Source of the DNA: Ehretia macrophylla
Lineage: Eukaryota > Streptophyta > Magnoliopsida > Boraginales > Ehretiaceae
Length of the DNA stretch: 64,000 bases
Direction of reading: 5' to 3'
NCBI GenBank assembly: GCA_037974665.1
Contig: CM075768.1
Location: 58,732,316 to 58,796,315 of the forward strand
Shown: piece by piece, positions 13,271-27,040 of the stretch
How the letters are laid out: each line of letters starts with the position of its first letter
Numbering within the stretch: the stretch's first letter is position 1
Position numbers and translations under genes: made by a program
Notes under the pieces: model-generated
What the model was told of the DNA's origin: nothing
Database searches by the model: none
What the model saw: only the letters and a program-made list of their open reading frames with translations

Positions 13271-13754
13271 GTGTCTATGTTATCCTTTGTTCGTTGTGAT
13301 TTGTTGTGATCACACCGTAGAGATCCAATTCGACTGGATGGATGTATTTAGGAGTGAAATTAGAATGAAAACTAAAAAAAAAATGTAGCTAGATTAAGAG
13401 AGTGACACCTTGTACTAGCATGAATAATTGTACTCAACATAGTGGTGCTTTGATTAATTAAATATAACCTGAATAATTATTGTTGGTCATTATATAATTG
13501 AATTCTTAAGCATCGTGGGAACAATTCGCAACCTTCAATTGTGAGAATTGACATTAGCTAAGACGTGATCATTGGCTGGCGGCTACCATACGATTGCACT
13601 TGTGCGATCGACGTTGAAGTTTTTGTTGATTAAGAATAAACGGAGTATCTTTTATTCAAGACAAATCGTTGTATAAATATCAATTTTGTATCTTTAAATA
13701 ATAATAATAATAAAAAAGGACTCCCAATTATTACTTTAATATAAAGATTCTTAA

Positions 13755-15203
13755 GGCATCCTCAATAGAGTCTTTAAAGAGTCTCTAAATAATAATAATT
13801 GCTATTTTAGAGACTTCATTAATCAAAATTCATCACCAATGGGAGTATTTAAAACACTATTTGATAGTTTTTGGCAAAATCATGACATCACTCAAACTTT
13901 GAGTCTCCAAAATAGCACCTAGTCTCCATTTTCTTTAACAAATTTGTTGAAAAAAATAGAGACTATACAAGAAGACAAAAATGAGTCTCTAAATGTGGCA
14001 TGTGACGATCAGAACGTCATATCTGAAAAAAAAATACAATTTTTTTTTGAAAAAAAAAAAAAACAACTTCTAACAATGGAGCCGTTTGAACATTCTGCAA
14101 AGCTGAAAAAAAAAAAAAAGAACCGTTGAAATTTCAACCTATATATGCAACCAGATCTTTAAAAAAAAAAAAAACCAACAACAAATTCACAAATCTTCAT
14201 CCACAAACAAATTTTTAAACATACCACAGATTTGTTAAAAAATTAGAGCCTGCTTTCCTCAACAAACAGAAAAAAAAAGGTAAATAAACAGAGAAAAATA
14301 AAAAATAAAGATGGTGCAGCAAGGCAGAGAAGAGGGTGGGGGCGGCGATGGTGGAGGCGTCGGTGGTGGGGGGCAGTGAGGTGGTGCGCGATGGTGGGGG
14401 GGAGGGGCAGTGGGGTAGGGCGCGATGGTGGGGAGGGGTCAGTGGGGTGGGGGTGGGGAGGTAGCGGTGCGGGAAAAAATAAAGGTAAAGGGAAAGGGAA
14501 GGGGTAAAGGGAAAAGGTATAAGGGGAGGGGGGGCTTTTATAGTTAGGGTTAATTTTTTTTTTTTAATTAAGTTTTTTAATATATTTTTTAATTAATGTT
14601 TTAATTTTATTTTTTTAGTTTAGTTTTTTGGTTTGTTATACTTTTTTAGTTTTTTTAGTTTTTTTATTTAATGTTTTTTTTTAAATTTTTTTAGTTTGGT
14701 TATTTTTCAATTGCAATTAAACTTTTTTTTAGCTTTTATATTTTATATGTTTTAATTTAAGTTTTATATTATTTTAATTATAATTATATGATTTTTTATA
14801 GTTGTAATTAGGGTTTTTTTTTTTAAATTAGGCACTTATATGTTTTTTAAAATTTAGCTTTATTTATTGAATTAGTATTAGTATATTTTTAAATAAATCA
14901 ACCTAACTATCATTTTTTTCCTCGTTAAAAAAATTGAGATAATATAAATAACAATTAATTAAAAAAAAGTAACACACGATAAAAAATTACACATAATCAA
15001 ATTATTATGTAAAATTAAAATTAACACGATATAGGTACTCAATTTTATAGAGACCATCACTGGGGATTTTTTTTTATCATGGTCTCTAAAATAATTTTTT
15101 TACGTTAGTCTCTAAGTAGGTCTCTAAAATACTATTTGATCTTTATATGGGTCTTTAAAATAATAGATAGAAACCCATTATAAAGACTCTATTGAGGATA
15201 ACC
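13755..15203. mobile_element. 1.45-kb non-autonomous inverted-repeat DNA transposon
   Basis: The left end ggcatcctcaatagagtctt and the right end (about 15180-15203, gactctattgaggataacc) are inverted copies differing by a small indel. Immediate flanks are TTAA on the left and TTAG on the right, so a 3-bp TA-rich target duplication is possible but not proven. The core is asymmetric: poly(A) runs, then a G-rich block at 14330-14535, then T-rich sequence. No transposase frame. The 61-residue lysine-rich open frame at 13944 is low complexity. Confidence 0.7.
14330..14535 (+). repeat. G-rich low-complexity block
   Basis: Dense runs of three to seven G on the plus strand (gtggggg, ggtggtgggggg) in the middle of the inverted-repeat element. 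Composition is consistent with G-quadruplex potential on the plus strand. Confidence 0.7.
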
Positions 15204-15672
15204 TTAGCATATCCTTAACATCATTAAAACCACCACATTTGGATCAACTTTGGGTGGATCATTTTTGAGTTGGTGATGTCTTTTAAACATGTTCACGTTA
15301 GATCTCCACTTAGAAATTTTAGTGTCTTTTTTCTTCTTTCTTTGAAATTAAAAAATGAGAGTGCAACTTGAGGTTTAAACGTCATGTTCATCGTAAACAA
15401 ACAAACATAAAGGAAAGAATAAATGCTAGTTGTGCATTATTTTTTATTCTACAATTAGTAACACGTTATTTACTATACCGTTGAATTTTCAAGAAAAAAC
15501 AAACGATGGAGAGGCCAAAAAAATTTACCAATTACTTTTTTTTTTAATCTTTTATCTCTAATTAAGCAATAGAAAGTTTCCTCTTATCTCTATGCCTTTT
15601 GCATGAACTCGAAAAACCTTTTCTTCCTTCAGAAAACATATATATGAATAAAAAGAATTGTCAATTTATTTA
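15204..15672. other. Intergenic, nothing recognised
   Basis: AT-rich spacer between two transposons; no coding or structural signal found. Confidence 0.6.
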
Positions 15673-16117
15673 GGCTCCGTTTGTTTGCTGTAAAATATTT
15701 TCCCGGAAAACATTTTCTGGATTTTACGGTGTTTGGTAACACTGAAAAATTAGTCAACCGTAAAATATTTTTCGGTCAAAAATTGCGGCTGCTTTTTCTT
15801 AATTTTACGGTGTTTGGTAACACCGGAAAATTGGTCAACCGTAAAATATTTTCCGGTCAACAATTACGGCTAGTACAAAATTATGTAAAATGTTTTCATG
15901 TCCTTTGGGAAAAGAAAACATTTTACAAAACTTACGGCACATCCAAACATCAGAAAATATTTTTCAGTATTCTATTTTCCAGTAAAATATTTTCCTCCAA
16001 CAAGTTATTTTACGGCAAACAAATAGAGCCCTGTAAAATATTTTATTTTCCAGGAAAACACTTTCCACGGAAAATATTTTACACAAGCAAATTATTTTAC
16101 GGCAAACAAACGGAGCC
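15673..16117 (+). mobile_element. hAT-like MITE, copy 1 (445 bp)
   Basis: Ends are perfect inverted repeats around ggctccgtttgtttgc / gcaaacaaacggagcc. The interior holds two tandem units of about 80 bp, each built around ttttacggtgtttggtaaca and gtcaaccgtaaaatattttc. The 146-codon open frame across it only reflects these repeats and is not a gene. It lies 11 bp from a second copy in the same orientation. Confidence 0.85.
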
Positions 16118-16128
16118 TTAGATGCGAG

Positions 16129-16568
16129 GGCTCTGTTTGTTTGCTGTAAAATATTTTACCGGAAAACATTTTCTGGATTTTACGATGTTTGGTAACACTG
16201 GAAAATTGGTCAACCGTAAAATGTTTTCCAGTCAAAAATTGCGGCTGCTTTTTCTTAATTTTACGGTGTTTGGTAACATCGGAAAATTGGTCAACCGTAA
16301 AATATTTTCCGGTCAACAATTGCGGCTAGTACAAAATTATGTAAAATGTTTTCATGTCCTTTGGGATAAGAAAACATTTTACCGAACTTACGGTACATCC
16401 AAACACCAGAAAATATTTTTCAGTATTCTATTTTCCAGTAAAATATTTTACATCAATAAGTTATTTTATGGCAAACAAACAAAGCCATGTAAAATATTTT
16501 ATTTTCCAGGAAAACACTTTCCACGGAAAATATTTTACACAAGTAAGTTATTTTACGGCAAACAAACG
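16129..16568 (+). mobile_element. hAT-like MITE, copy 2, tandem with copy 1
   Basis: Same family and orientation as 15673-16117. The left end is ggctctgtttgtttgctg. The right end stops at ggcaaacaaacg and lacks the last GAGCC, so its outer end is eroded. The repeat-derived 152-codon open frame is not a gene. Confidence 0.85.
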
Positions 16569-18379
16569 CTCTTCTCCTAAATAAAACTTTATCTAGTAGT
16601 TCATTTAAAATTCTACTTGGTGAGTGCAAGCAGATATTAGCGAGGCACCCTAATTAGTTGATAAAGCACATCTATTAGGAAGCAAACCAACGCACCGATT
16701 GGCTGGTCAACTTTGGCTTGAACCAACCTTTGGAGAACAACACTATTCATCAAGTTTTGTGCATTTGCACGAGCTTTTAGATAAAGATAAAAAGGGATGA
16801 AGTTCTTTCAAAGTGTTGTTAATAGCATAATTACCATAAAGGCAGAAGCCAGGACAATCACTAAAGCATTAGCTCTAGCCTTTGCTCTTGCTTCTTCTGT
16901 GAGCCTCAAGCTCCTTTGTTGGAAATTCTCGACAATTTGGTTATGGACTGGATTCTCAATGCATGTACATATGCTCCCACCAAACACATCTAGTAGCCTC
17001 TTTCGTTTACCCCCTCCCCACCCCACCCCACCCCAAAAAACAAAAACAAAAAACTTTCCTTAGAATAAGCCCAAGAAGTTGAGGTTTTGGGCTAACCCCG
17101 TGAAGAACATCACATACTCCAAGCATGGTTAGCCAACCCACGAGCCCAATTCAAAAAGTTTACTACTGGATGGGGCCATTGCAGCACATTCTCTGTTTGC
17201 TTTTCTTTTCGACCCAGCTTATTGCTTGCGCTACTTTAGCTGTAGCCTTGTAGGAGCCTTATTCAATGAATATACGTAGCCAACTCAAGGATTGACTATG
17301 AATGACAATGGGTACGAGTTTTGCAGATGTCGCTCTTCCTTCATTTTCAATTCCAAACAAGGAGGGCTTTAGGATGAGAAATAAAAAATGGGATAAGGTA
17401 GGGGATTAACTTTAATCACCGAGTGGGCGTAAGAATAAGCATTATTTACTTGAAATTAATACTCCTCTTATCCTTTTTTATTGATCTTGAACATGTATTC
17501 AATTGTGCTATTGTTTGTAATTTCGTTGTAGGCCTGAAAAATCCTACTTAATATGAGTTACGTCAATAAGAAAAAAAAAACTAGAATGGAAAGATAAAAA
17601 GTTAGTGAAAAAGAAGACAAAAGAAAATGGCAATCCAAATGTAACTGAAAAGAAATTGAAGTGTTTACCAACACAAACTTTGGCTAGTGTTGTGATTATG
17701 TGTTTTATCATGATTAATAAGCCTATTTCCCTGGAAATCATTTGAGAGTACTCGTAAATAAAATCAGTTTACAATCATTAGTAATTGGAGACCAAGGACT
17801 AAAATTCAACCAAAATGAAACCAAAAAAAGAAAAAGTATCACCTAATTGACCCTAAACTTTTTTTTTTTGTTCATAATTGACCCTAAAAAAAAGACTATA
17901 CAATCAAAAGACTAAGCTTTTGACCACCAGGTCTTTGGTTTGTTGGTATGTTCCTTGCTATAATTGCAAGAGGTTGCGAGATCAATTTTCGCATATAAAA
18001 TCATTTAATATATATATTGTATTGCTTAGTCTCCTTTTAATAGATATAAAAAAAAAGACCTAAGTTTCTCCTCTTTATATGAAAATGTGACAAAATATTT
18101 ATTTTGTACATTTGTTTAGCTCAATGGTATTATTCTATCAACTTCTATTCAAATAATCGTGACAATACAATGTTATAATACTTTAACACTGCCACCTACA
18201 AACAATAATGTTATGTAATGTAGACTAATCTTACATCAATTTCATTAATTATCAATTAGATTCATCACACAAACTAGCATGATGTGATTGAATTTAGTTA
18301 GCCATAGTTACTGTCATTCACCACGTTTAAAATATAAATTCAGGTTAAAATAGAGTTACATAATTAACCTTTAATCTTA
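16569..18379. other. Intergenic, no gene recognised
   Basis: Both strands of 16797-17063 are open for 70-88 codons but share no known domain. A weak tRNA-like repeat (tttgttggtatgttcc ... gaggttgcgagatc) lies near 17937-17985, and tagctcaatggta near 18117. I find no coding gene. Confidence 0.5.
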
Positions 18380-18500
18380 AAGAGCTTAGCTCACTGATGG
18401 AGCGCTTTCGTCTTAAGACGTGAGTATTTGATTTGTTCATTTATTGAGTTTGGTGAGGTCTTTGGCTTTTCGAGTTAAAATCTTTATGTGAGTGATAAAA
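18380..18500 (+). repeat. tRNA-Lys-like SINE remnant
   Basis: The stretch cttagctcactgatggagcg (18385-18404) reads like tRNA box A and D-arm. A cttaag anticodon-region-like segment and a box-B-like gtatttgatttg follow. The acceptor stem is not preserved, so this is a SINE head, not a tRNA gene. Confidence 0.5.
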
Positions 18501-18610
18501 CTTTTCAAAATATTTTTCGTCATGTAAAAAATGAAAATTACATAATTAACCCCAAGATTGGGACATTAAAATAAATAATTTCTGCGTATAATTGTAATTT
18601 TAATGCGATA

Positions 18611-18655
18611 GGACACGTGCATCAAACATAGCCACGTGGATCGTCACTATATAAA
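18611..18655 (+). promoter_or_regulatory. Two G-boxes and a TATA box upstream of the E2 gene
   Basis: CACGTG occurs at 18614-18619 and 18633-18638. TATATAAA lies at 18648-18655. A leader with aaaccctag (telo-box-like, about 18760) follows, then a probable leader intron ending at the TCTCTTGCAG at 19701-19710. G-boxes are bound by bZIP and bHLH factors. The spacing makes this the likely core promoter of the gene whose ATG is at 19744. Confidence 0.7.
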
Positions 18656-18961
18656 CCATTCACAAATGCATTCTTTTATTTAATTAAATCAAAATAAATT
18701 TCACAATTTTTCACCATATATATAAAAATATATAAGTATTGTGAGTCTCTCTATATCGCAAACCCTAGTCTCTTCGATTTTGTGTCTGTAAATTTCTTCC
18801 ATTTCAATTTTTTTATTAATCTGTGTTAAATTGTATACATGTATGTTTGTTATGTGATTATTTTGAATTTTTTTTTGTTGATGTTATTTAATTGATTTCA
18901 TGTGATTGTTTATTAATTACGCTTTATTTTTTAATGATAGATCGATTGTCGCCACGTGATT

Positions 18962-19068
18962 ATATATATTTTTTGTTATATATATATATATTATATTATA
19001 ACAAATATATATATATAAAATATAATATAAATATATGTATGTATATATATTAAATATATATACAGACA
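18962..19068. repeat. AT dinucleotide-rich tract in the leader intron
   Basis: Near-continuous TA/AT repeats (tatatatata) lie within the presumed 5' leader intron of the E2 gene. Confidence 0.8.
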
Positions 19069-19743
19069 AACAGACTGATACACACACTTAAACACGTAGA
19101 AAAGCTTACAGATTGAAGTTCTGAACTGTGCGTTATATATGCAAAGCTTGTGTATGTGTGTGGGTTTGTGTAAATATTTATATACATATCTCTGTGTGTG
19201 TGTGTGTTATATGTATAGGCATACAATTAAAGATATAATTTTTATGGCGTTGAATCTGGAAAATTGTCAATTAGTTGCAAATTGTTGTGTTAAAACAATA
19301 AATATATGTGTGTGCTGCTCCTTTCGTATGTGAAGAAAGTGTGTGTGCATAGATTAAGAGGTTCAATTTGATAGCATTAAATGTAGAAAACCGTAATTTA
19401 GTTGTGAAATTTTGCGTATATGTGTTAAAAGGTTCAATTTTTACGTTGTTAATTCTGGAAAATTCTAGATTAGTTGTGAAATTTCGCGTTAAGTTTGCTC
19501 CCTTATGTATTGCTGACGGAAAATTATTCGTAACTCTTTGTCATGAATTGATCTGACCATTTGATGATTGTTTTTCGCTTGTCTACTTGTAAATTATGAC
19601 TTCTAATATTTTTTGTTAGTTAGCTTCATATTTTAGTATTTTACTCAATTGTTTACTTTGCGGATGATGGTATATAGTTTACAGTAATTGAATTGCATGT
19701 TCTCTTGCAGTGAAGTTCCATTTTAGCTGTTCTAATAACTGCA

Positions 19744-21572
<1,829 letters not shown>

Positions 21573-22858
21573 GATTTATCTGCAGCATATGTTGCTTTAT
21601 ACTCAATAGTAAATAAATAGATTTATAACAAATTTAGCTGACATTTACAACTTTGTCAGTTTTTTCTATCTTGCTTGGTTTCAAAGGACTCTATGAGAAC
21701 GTGGATGTGTTTCTTCTATCATAGGTTTGTCATATATTGCAATATATAGCTTAATTAGTTTTCACCACTAAGCCATCATGATAGTTGTATCTTGATGATA
21801 TCCATGTGAGTGGATACTTCCAGGATCCAGCATCTGGGAGGCAGCCGAGGGGTGGTTGGTATTGCTGTTGGTCATGACTGCAATCGCCCCTCCCCCCACC
21901 TTCCCAACCTCCCCCGCTGTTTGTCCTTGTTGTAATGTGACCAGGAACTAGTTTCTGCATCCTTTTTCTAGTTAGTGTAATCTACAATTTTGAGATATGA
22001 CTTACGCGCTTTCTTAGTTTAGCGTGATATCGTTTCTCTTAAGCTATTGTATGATGTGATTGTGAGGTTGCTACAATGCGGCTTCCTTCCGGACTATGTG
22101 GGAGCGTGGTTGGTTCGTTATAGTTTCATTGGGGGAACTTATTGTTTTCTGTGAAGAGTTTTAGCAGGGTTATCTATTGCTGTCACAATGGTATGGTTCC
22201 AGTAACACTTATATATGGACTTAACCTTACCCTTTGGTCCATTCTGTTCCATGATGAGTGAGTGAGTGTGTGTCTTTATGCTTTTTATTTATGCTTTTTA
22301 TTGTTTGATTCAGAAAAAAAGGGTCTTAAGCTCAAATGCAAGTTGAGTAAACTTGTAAAGTTTTACTGCAAGTCTCAAGGAAGGAAGGGAGGGGCGAAGT
22401 CCACTCGCTTTAGTTCGTTTAAAACTCTCCACTCGCATGGTAATGCCCTATGTGTAGCCGGTTTTTGGTTGGAATTAATATGTGCATCTTTTTTTTTTAA
22501 ATTTAAGGGAGGTTTAAGTCATTTTACATCACTTATGATATTATTCACGAGACTCAATTTTGAGACAATATGATAAGTGGTTATATGTCCATATGAGGCG
22601 TATGGCCTTCTCCAACAATTTACCTAAAAGTCCATTTAGCTTCTCCACATCCCATTAACTCCCAACAGGAATGATCAAAAAATTGTCACCGACAATATAA
22701 GACATAGTGGAATGACGTATAATGTAAAAAATATTGAAAATTTTTAATTTAAAAAATAAAATAAATATAGTAGTAATAATAAAAAAAATAGGTGGTGTTG
22801 TTAACAATGGAAAAATGTAAAAATAAATATTAAAATAATGTGTTTGACTAAAATTGGG
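21573..22858. other. 3' UTR of the E2 gene and spacer
   Basis: The first few hundred bases should be 3' UTR. The 103-codon open frame at 22262 has no domain and is not called. No other signal until the foldback element at 22859. Confidence 0.5.
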
Positions 22859-23322
22859 GGGTGAAGTGCACCAGATCTTTTTATATTTTAGTGAAAGTGC
22901 ACAACACCCTCCTATAATTTAAAAATTCCCTGAACTAGTCCTTATGTTTTTTAAAAGTGCACAACACCCCCCTACAGTCATAAAATCCGTCATATTTAAC
23001 GGATTTTGTAAAAAAGACGTAAATACCCTATTTTTTTTTTATTTCTCTCTTTTGTCATTTCCTCTTTTGTTTAGGCCAAAAAAAAAGGTGATTTGGTCAA
23101 TTCATGTAATTATTTAATGAATAAATTCGTTAAAAATAAAATAAAAAATCTCACTTAACGCGTGTGAAGTACACTCTACGTTAAATTTAACAGATTTTTT
23201 AACGGTAGGGGTGTGTTGTACACTTTTGAAAAACTACAAGGACTAATTCAGGGAGTTTTTAAACTATAGGGGGGTGTTGTACACTTTCGCTAAAGTACAA
23301 GGGAGTCTGATGCACTTCACCC
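22859..23322. mobile_element. MULE-like foldback element (464 bp)
   Basis: Long inverted arms of well over 100 bp: the left begins gggtgaagtgca and the right ends tgcacttcaccc. Inner parts also pair (gtgcacaacaccc / gggtgttgtacac). Flanks are AAAATTGGG and AAAATTGAG, a 9-bp target duplication with one mismatch, the size typical of Mutator-like elements. No transposase. Confidence 0.8.
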
Positions 23323-23812
23323 AAAATTGAGAGATATTTGAGTGAAATAAAAATAAAAACTCACCAAAATTGGAAAGTTGTTTAAGTGAAATGGAATAGG
23401 AATTTTTTAGCAAAGGATTAAATAACACTAGGGTTGCTGTTAGAATAATCACAAATATATGATTTCTAAATTCAGAGAATTAATTCAAAACCTCCTAACA
23501 TAGGAAAAAATAAAAAAATTGAGTTGGTCTAACAAAGAATGAAGTAATTTATTCGACATTGTGAAGTGGTTAGCCATAGTAAGTAGAAAAAGGGTATGCT
23601 GTTGATGACAAAATACAAGTATCAAAAGGTCATGGCACGTTTGTCATAGACCTTTTGCTCAAAGAGGTAAGATCTGCATTGGATCCTCTCATTTTTTAAA
23701 TAATGTGCGTTATAGATTATTATATTTGTTCTTTTTTTAATCTTAGTTGTCGGATTAATGTGCAGTGTTATTCAATTGTTGGTGAGTTTGTATTTTATCT
23801 ATTATATATATG
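23323..23812. other. Spacer left of the retrotransposon
   Basis: AT-rich, no coding frame of note. It ends in the ATATG target site (23808-23812) of the LTR element. Confidence 0.5.
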
Positions 23813-24278
23813 TGTTGATGTTGGAAATCTCACAGTTGAAGTTGGGAGCTACTTGCGCCGAGCTGGACTTTTCAAGTTAGTCTCCGAGCTGTGTTTTCCT
23901 GATCGGCTATCAGACCTGCACAAGGAAAAGAAGGAAAAGGCGGGGTGACGACTCGGATTTTGCCCTCGAGCGTGCGAATGATTAGTATGTCCGAGCTGGC
24001 AAGTTAGCTGAGAGCATTTAATAACGAGTTACCTCCTTAAATGAAGAAGGTGAAGCTCTATTTATACTAAGTTCTAGTCTAACAGCATTTAATGCAGTTC
24101 AGCTTTATGTCCTATCAGTGCTTTATGTCCCATCGGAACAACTGGAACTGAGGTCGGGGTTTCCGGGGTCGGGCTAGTCAACCTGGTTGGACATTCAGTT
24201 GAACGCGTTGGTCTTGGCGCTGATTAGCCCGCCTCAGCTTGGGATGGATTCGTACCTCAGCTTGGGAACCCCTCGTCA
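23813..24278 (-). repeat. 3' LTR of the Tat-type element
   Basis: 466 bp. On the element strand it begins TGACGAGGGGTTCCC and ends CATCAACA, keeping TG...CA ends. About 6% different from the other LTR. Confidence 0.95.
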
Positions 24279-24292
24279 ATTCTCCCCCCCAA
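24279..24292 (-). other. Polypurine tract
   Basis: On the minus strand the sequence TTGGGGGGGAGAAT abuts the first base of the 3' LTR, where the plus-strand primer of an LTR element belongs. Confidence 0.8.
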
Positions 24293-24472
24293 GTCGAGAT
24301 CGAGAGGGTGAGATCTAGAATTGGCAGTTCCTCCCGAGCTGCAGGTGTCCGACCCTGAGAAAGCAGGGATGGCCATGTCAGCGGTGCATGCCCAACGGAT
24401 GGCTGACACGTCACCTGGCGGTTCTGACGAGACGCGACGTTTGGGCTTCCAGAGGCGACTTTCGGGGGCGCC

Positions 24473-24480
24473 TATAAATA
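24473..24480 (+). promoter_or_regulatory. TATA box of the antisense gene in the retrotransposon
   Basis: TATAAATA within gcctataaataggg, on the plus strand, opposite to gag-pol. It lies 262 bp ahead of the first long-frame ATG (24735), leaving room for a leader. A short upstream frame (24703-24738) overlaps that ATG. Confidence 0.6.
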
Positions 24481-24734
24481 GGGCTTTAGCATCCGAGATT
24501 CATTTCACACTTCACTTTCAATTTCCCAAGAAATTTAGGTCGGACACCAGAGTGGTCGGACGCAATTAGCTCGGAAAGAATCTTCTCGGGATTTGTCAGC
24601 TCGGAGCCAGCTTAGTCGGTTGCATTCCGCAGTCAAGAGCAGTAGGTACGTCCCGACTCCCTTTAGTCATTCCTGTACATTTATATCTAGTCTGTAGATA
24701 GGATGGAGAGGTCGGAGTCGGAAGATTCCAGGCG

Positions 24735-27040
24735 ATGAAGGTAATGTCCTATGGTGGAGATGAGAGTCCGCCGAGCTCGGCATCTACCTCAAATAGGGTT
24801 CGCGGTGGAGAGAGCACCAGTTCGTCTTTAGGGTCGGCTCGGAAATCTGGTCCCGGGGAGAACGATGATGACTGCCAAGTTATTGGGGTCAGATTGGTGC
24901 AAGAGGAAGCAGAGGTGGATCATTTGGCTGACCTGGGAGACTTGGAAGACAGGGATGATGAAGAGCCGCTAAATCAACTGGAGGGCATCGAGATACCTCA
25001 AGAGTTCTTAGCCGGGGTCTCTGCCACCGAGCCGATCGAAGCTGTTCCAGTCAGTGCTGTTCGACCTCGAAGCTCGGCTTCAGCCAGTGCTTCTTCAATT
25101 CGAGGGAAGAGGATCGAGTAGCTGTTCGTCTGTTGCAAGCGTGAGTGCCATTCCACAGTGCAGATGGCTAACGCAAGGCTGAGGAATTGGTCGGTTGATC
25201 GACATCACAAGCTGAAGGTTCCAGGTCGGCAGGAATCGGCGTGCTATCCTCCGGCCGACCACTTCACCATATATGATCTAGCATTCGATGTCATCCAGCT
25301 CCCTCTCCCTGGCTTCATTGTTGGAATCCATAACTATTTCGAGCTCAGCCCGGGTCAGATGTCGCCGAATGGCTGGGCCGTGATGGTGGCCTTCTACGTG
25401 TTCTGCCTGGAGAAGAATGTGGAGCCGACCTTGCGCAGGTTCAGGCATTTCTTCGTGTGTAAACCCAACCCGAAGTAGCCTGGGTGGTTCCACTTCGCAG
25501 CTCGGGTCGGCAACTCCATTTTCACCAAGTGGCATTCCTCTAACAAGGGCTGGCATAATGATTATTATTGGGTGGAGTCGACCGTGAACTCTGGGTGCAG
25601 GCTGGAATGGATCCCAAGTTTGAGGAAGACCGCCAACGATGACCCCAAGCTCTCAAAGGAGGAACTCGGGGAAGTCGCAGTGCTCAAGCCCGCGCCCGGG
25701 ACGCTGATAGACATCGACAGTGTACTCAAATGGGAGCGAATCTGGGACTCCAAGTTGTTTGGTAGGGAGCCCGACCTCCCGAGGGATCATCCCAACCTGC
25801 TTCCCGAGTCTGAAGGGGACGCGGGGTCTAGCTCAGAAGAGGGTTAGTTTGCAGGATCGGCGCCCGAACTCCCCATCGTTCTGTTTACTAGTCTTTTTTA
25901 GGTCGGCCTTTGGCTTGTTTTCACCTCTTTCCTCTACCTTTTGCAGATATGGCAGACCTGAGGAAGCTCGCATACGCCCAGGTGAGGAGGAAGAGCGAGG
26001 CCAGTGGCGACGCGTTAGCTCGATCAGGATTGGGAGGTGCCGCTCAAGGACAGAGACAGCGGCCCACCGGCAATGTGCGAGAGGTCGGTTCCGAGGTCTC
26101 TTCTAAAGGGGCTTCGGGATCCCCTTTGCCCAAGAAATCGGGCTCGGGTGTAGTGATCCCGGAGCGTTCTTCCTCCCGACCCAAGGGCAGAAAGCGGCTT
26201 TGGACCGAACACTCTGGGAAGGGTAAGGCTACGTAGGTGAGCCCTCCTGACAAAAACTTCATGGAGGCGTCCAAGGTGGATCACGACCCCAAGCTGGCGA
26301 CGGTCTCGGCAGAGCAACTCTCGCTCGATTTGAGGACGGCCATAGTCACGGTGAGTCTTTAACCATCTTTTGGTGAGGTTGTCTTTTTAGCTCGGCTGAC
26401 CGCTTTGTTTTTTGCTCAACAGGCTGAGTCCCATATCCTCTCGGCTCCCAGCTTCCTAATCAAGGCCTAGACTCACTGCGTCGAGCTCGAGCAACGATAC
26501 ACGGATGCCCGTGCCGAGCTTGAGACTGTGAGGGAAGAGGCCGCTCAGAGGCAAAAGGCGGACACGACAGAGATCGACCGCCTGAAGAAGGAGCTGGACA
26601 TGGAAAAGGCCCGACGCGAAGCCGCGGCCAAGGACGTCGAGCGCTATAAGCGAGAAAAGCGTGAGGCAGAGGCAAAGTTCCAGGATCTGGTGGACCGGGT
26701 CAGCGTCAGGGGAGAAAAGGCAGTGGAGGCCTTCAAGTCCAGCGACGCGGCGGTGGATTGGTTGGCCACGGAAGGCGGGGCCATGGCGAAGTACGCTGAA
26801 ATGGAATTCTACTTTCGAGGTCAAGTCGCAGCTCGGGAGAGAGCGAAGACCTTCTTCCCAGCCACCAAGAACGACTATATCGAGATCTTGGAGGTTCCGC
26901 CACCGGAGTTCTAGGAGATTCCCGAGCTTCCATCCGACCTGACGTCCCAGGCCAAGGAGGTGACTGAGTTTGTCCAGAAGGGCCTGGACCAGGTTGGGGA
27001 TGAAGCCGAGGCCACCACCTCTGCCGCTGCGCCAAAGTAG
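24735..27040 (+). pseudogene. Antisense extra gene of the Tat element ('putative gypsy-type transposon' protein plus coiled coil), broken
   Basis: Three exons inferred from splice sites and frame: 24735-25842, 25947-26350, 26423-27040 (2130 nt, 709 sense positions if stops are read through). The N-terminal third is acidic and Ser-rich. The middle contains LPLPGFIVGIHNYFELSPGQ followed by a PNGWAVMVAFYVFCLEK segment and RRFRHFFV, the pattern I know from the 'putative gypsy type transposon' (Transposase_28) family. The C-terminal part (about 26480-26720) is a charged Lys/Glu/Arg-rich coiled coil. In-frame stops, all TAG: 25119-25121, 25476-25478, 26234-26236, 26468-26470, 26912-26914; the last stop (27038) may be natural. 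Antisense genes at this position are known in Tat-lineage elements; their function is unclear. Confidence 0.8.

Noticed and set aside
15681-16580. Open frames of 146 and 152 codons, with 152 more at 43134-43592
   Set aside because: They lie wholly inside the hAT-like MITE copies, repeat the same peptide because of internal tandem repeats, and change frame with each indel.
16797-17063. Both strands open for 70-88 codons
   Set aside because: No recognised family, low-complexity Ala/Thr repeats on both strands, no splice partners.
18380-18450. Candidate tRNA-Lys gene
   Set aside because: Box A is good but the acceptor stem and T-arm do not pair; better explained as a SINE head.
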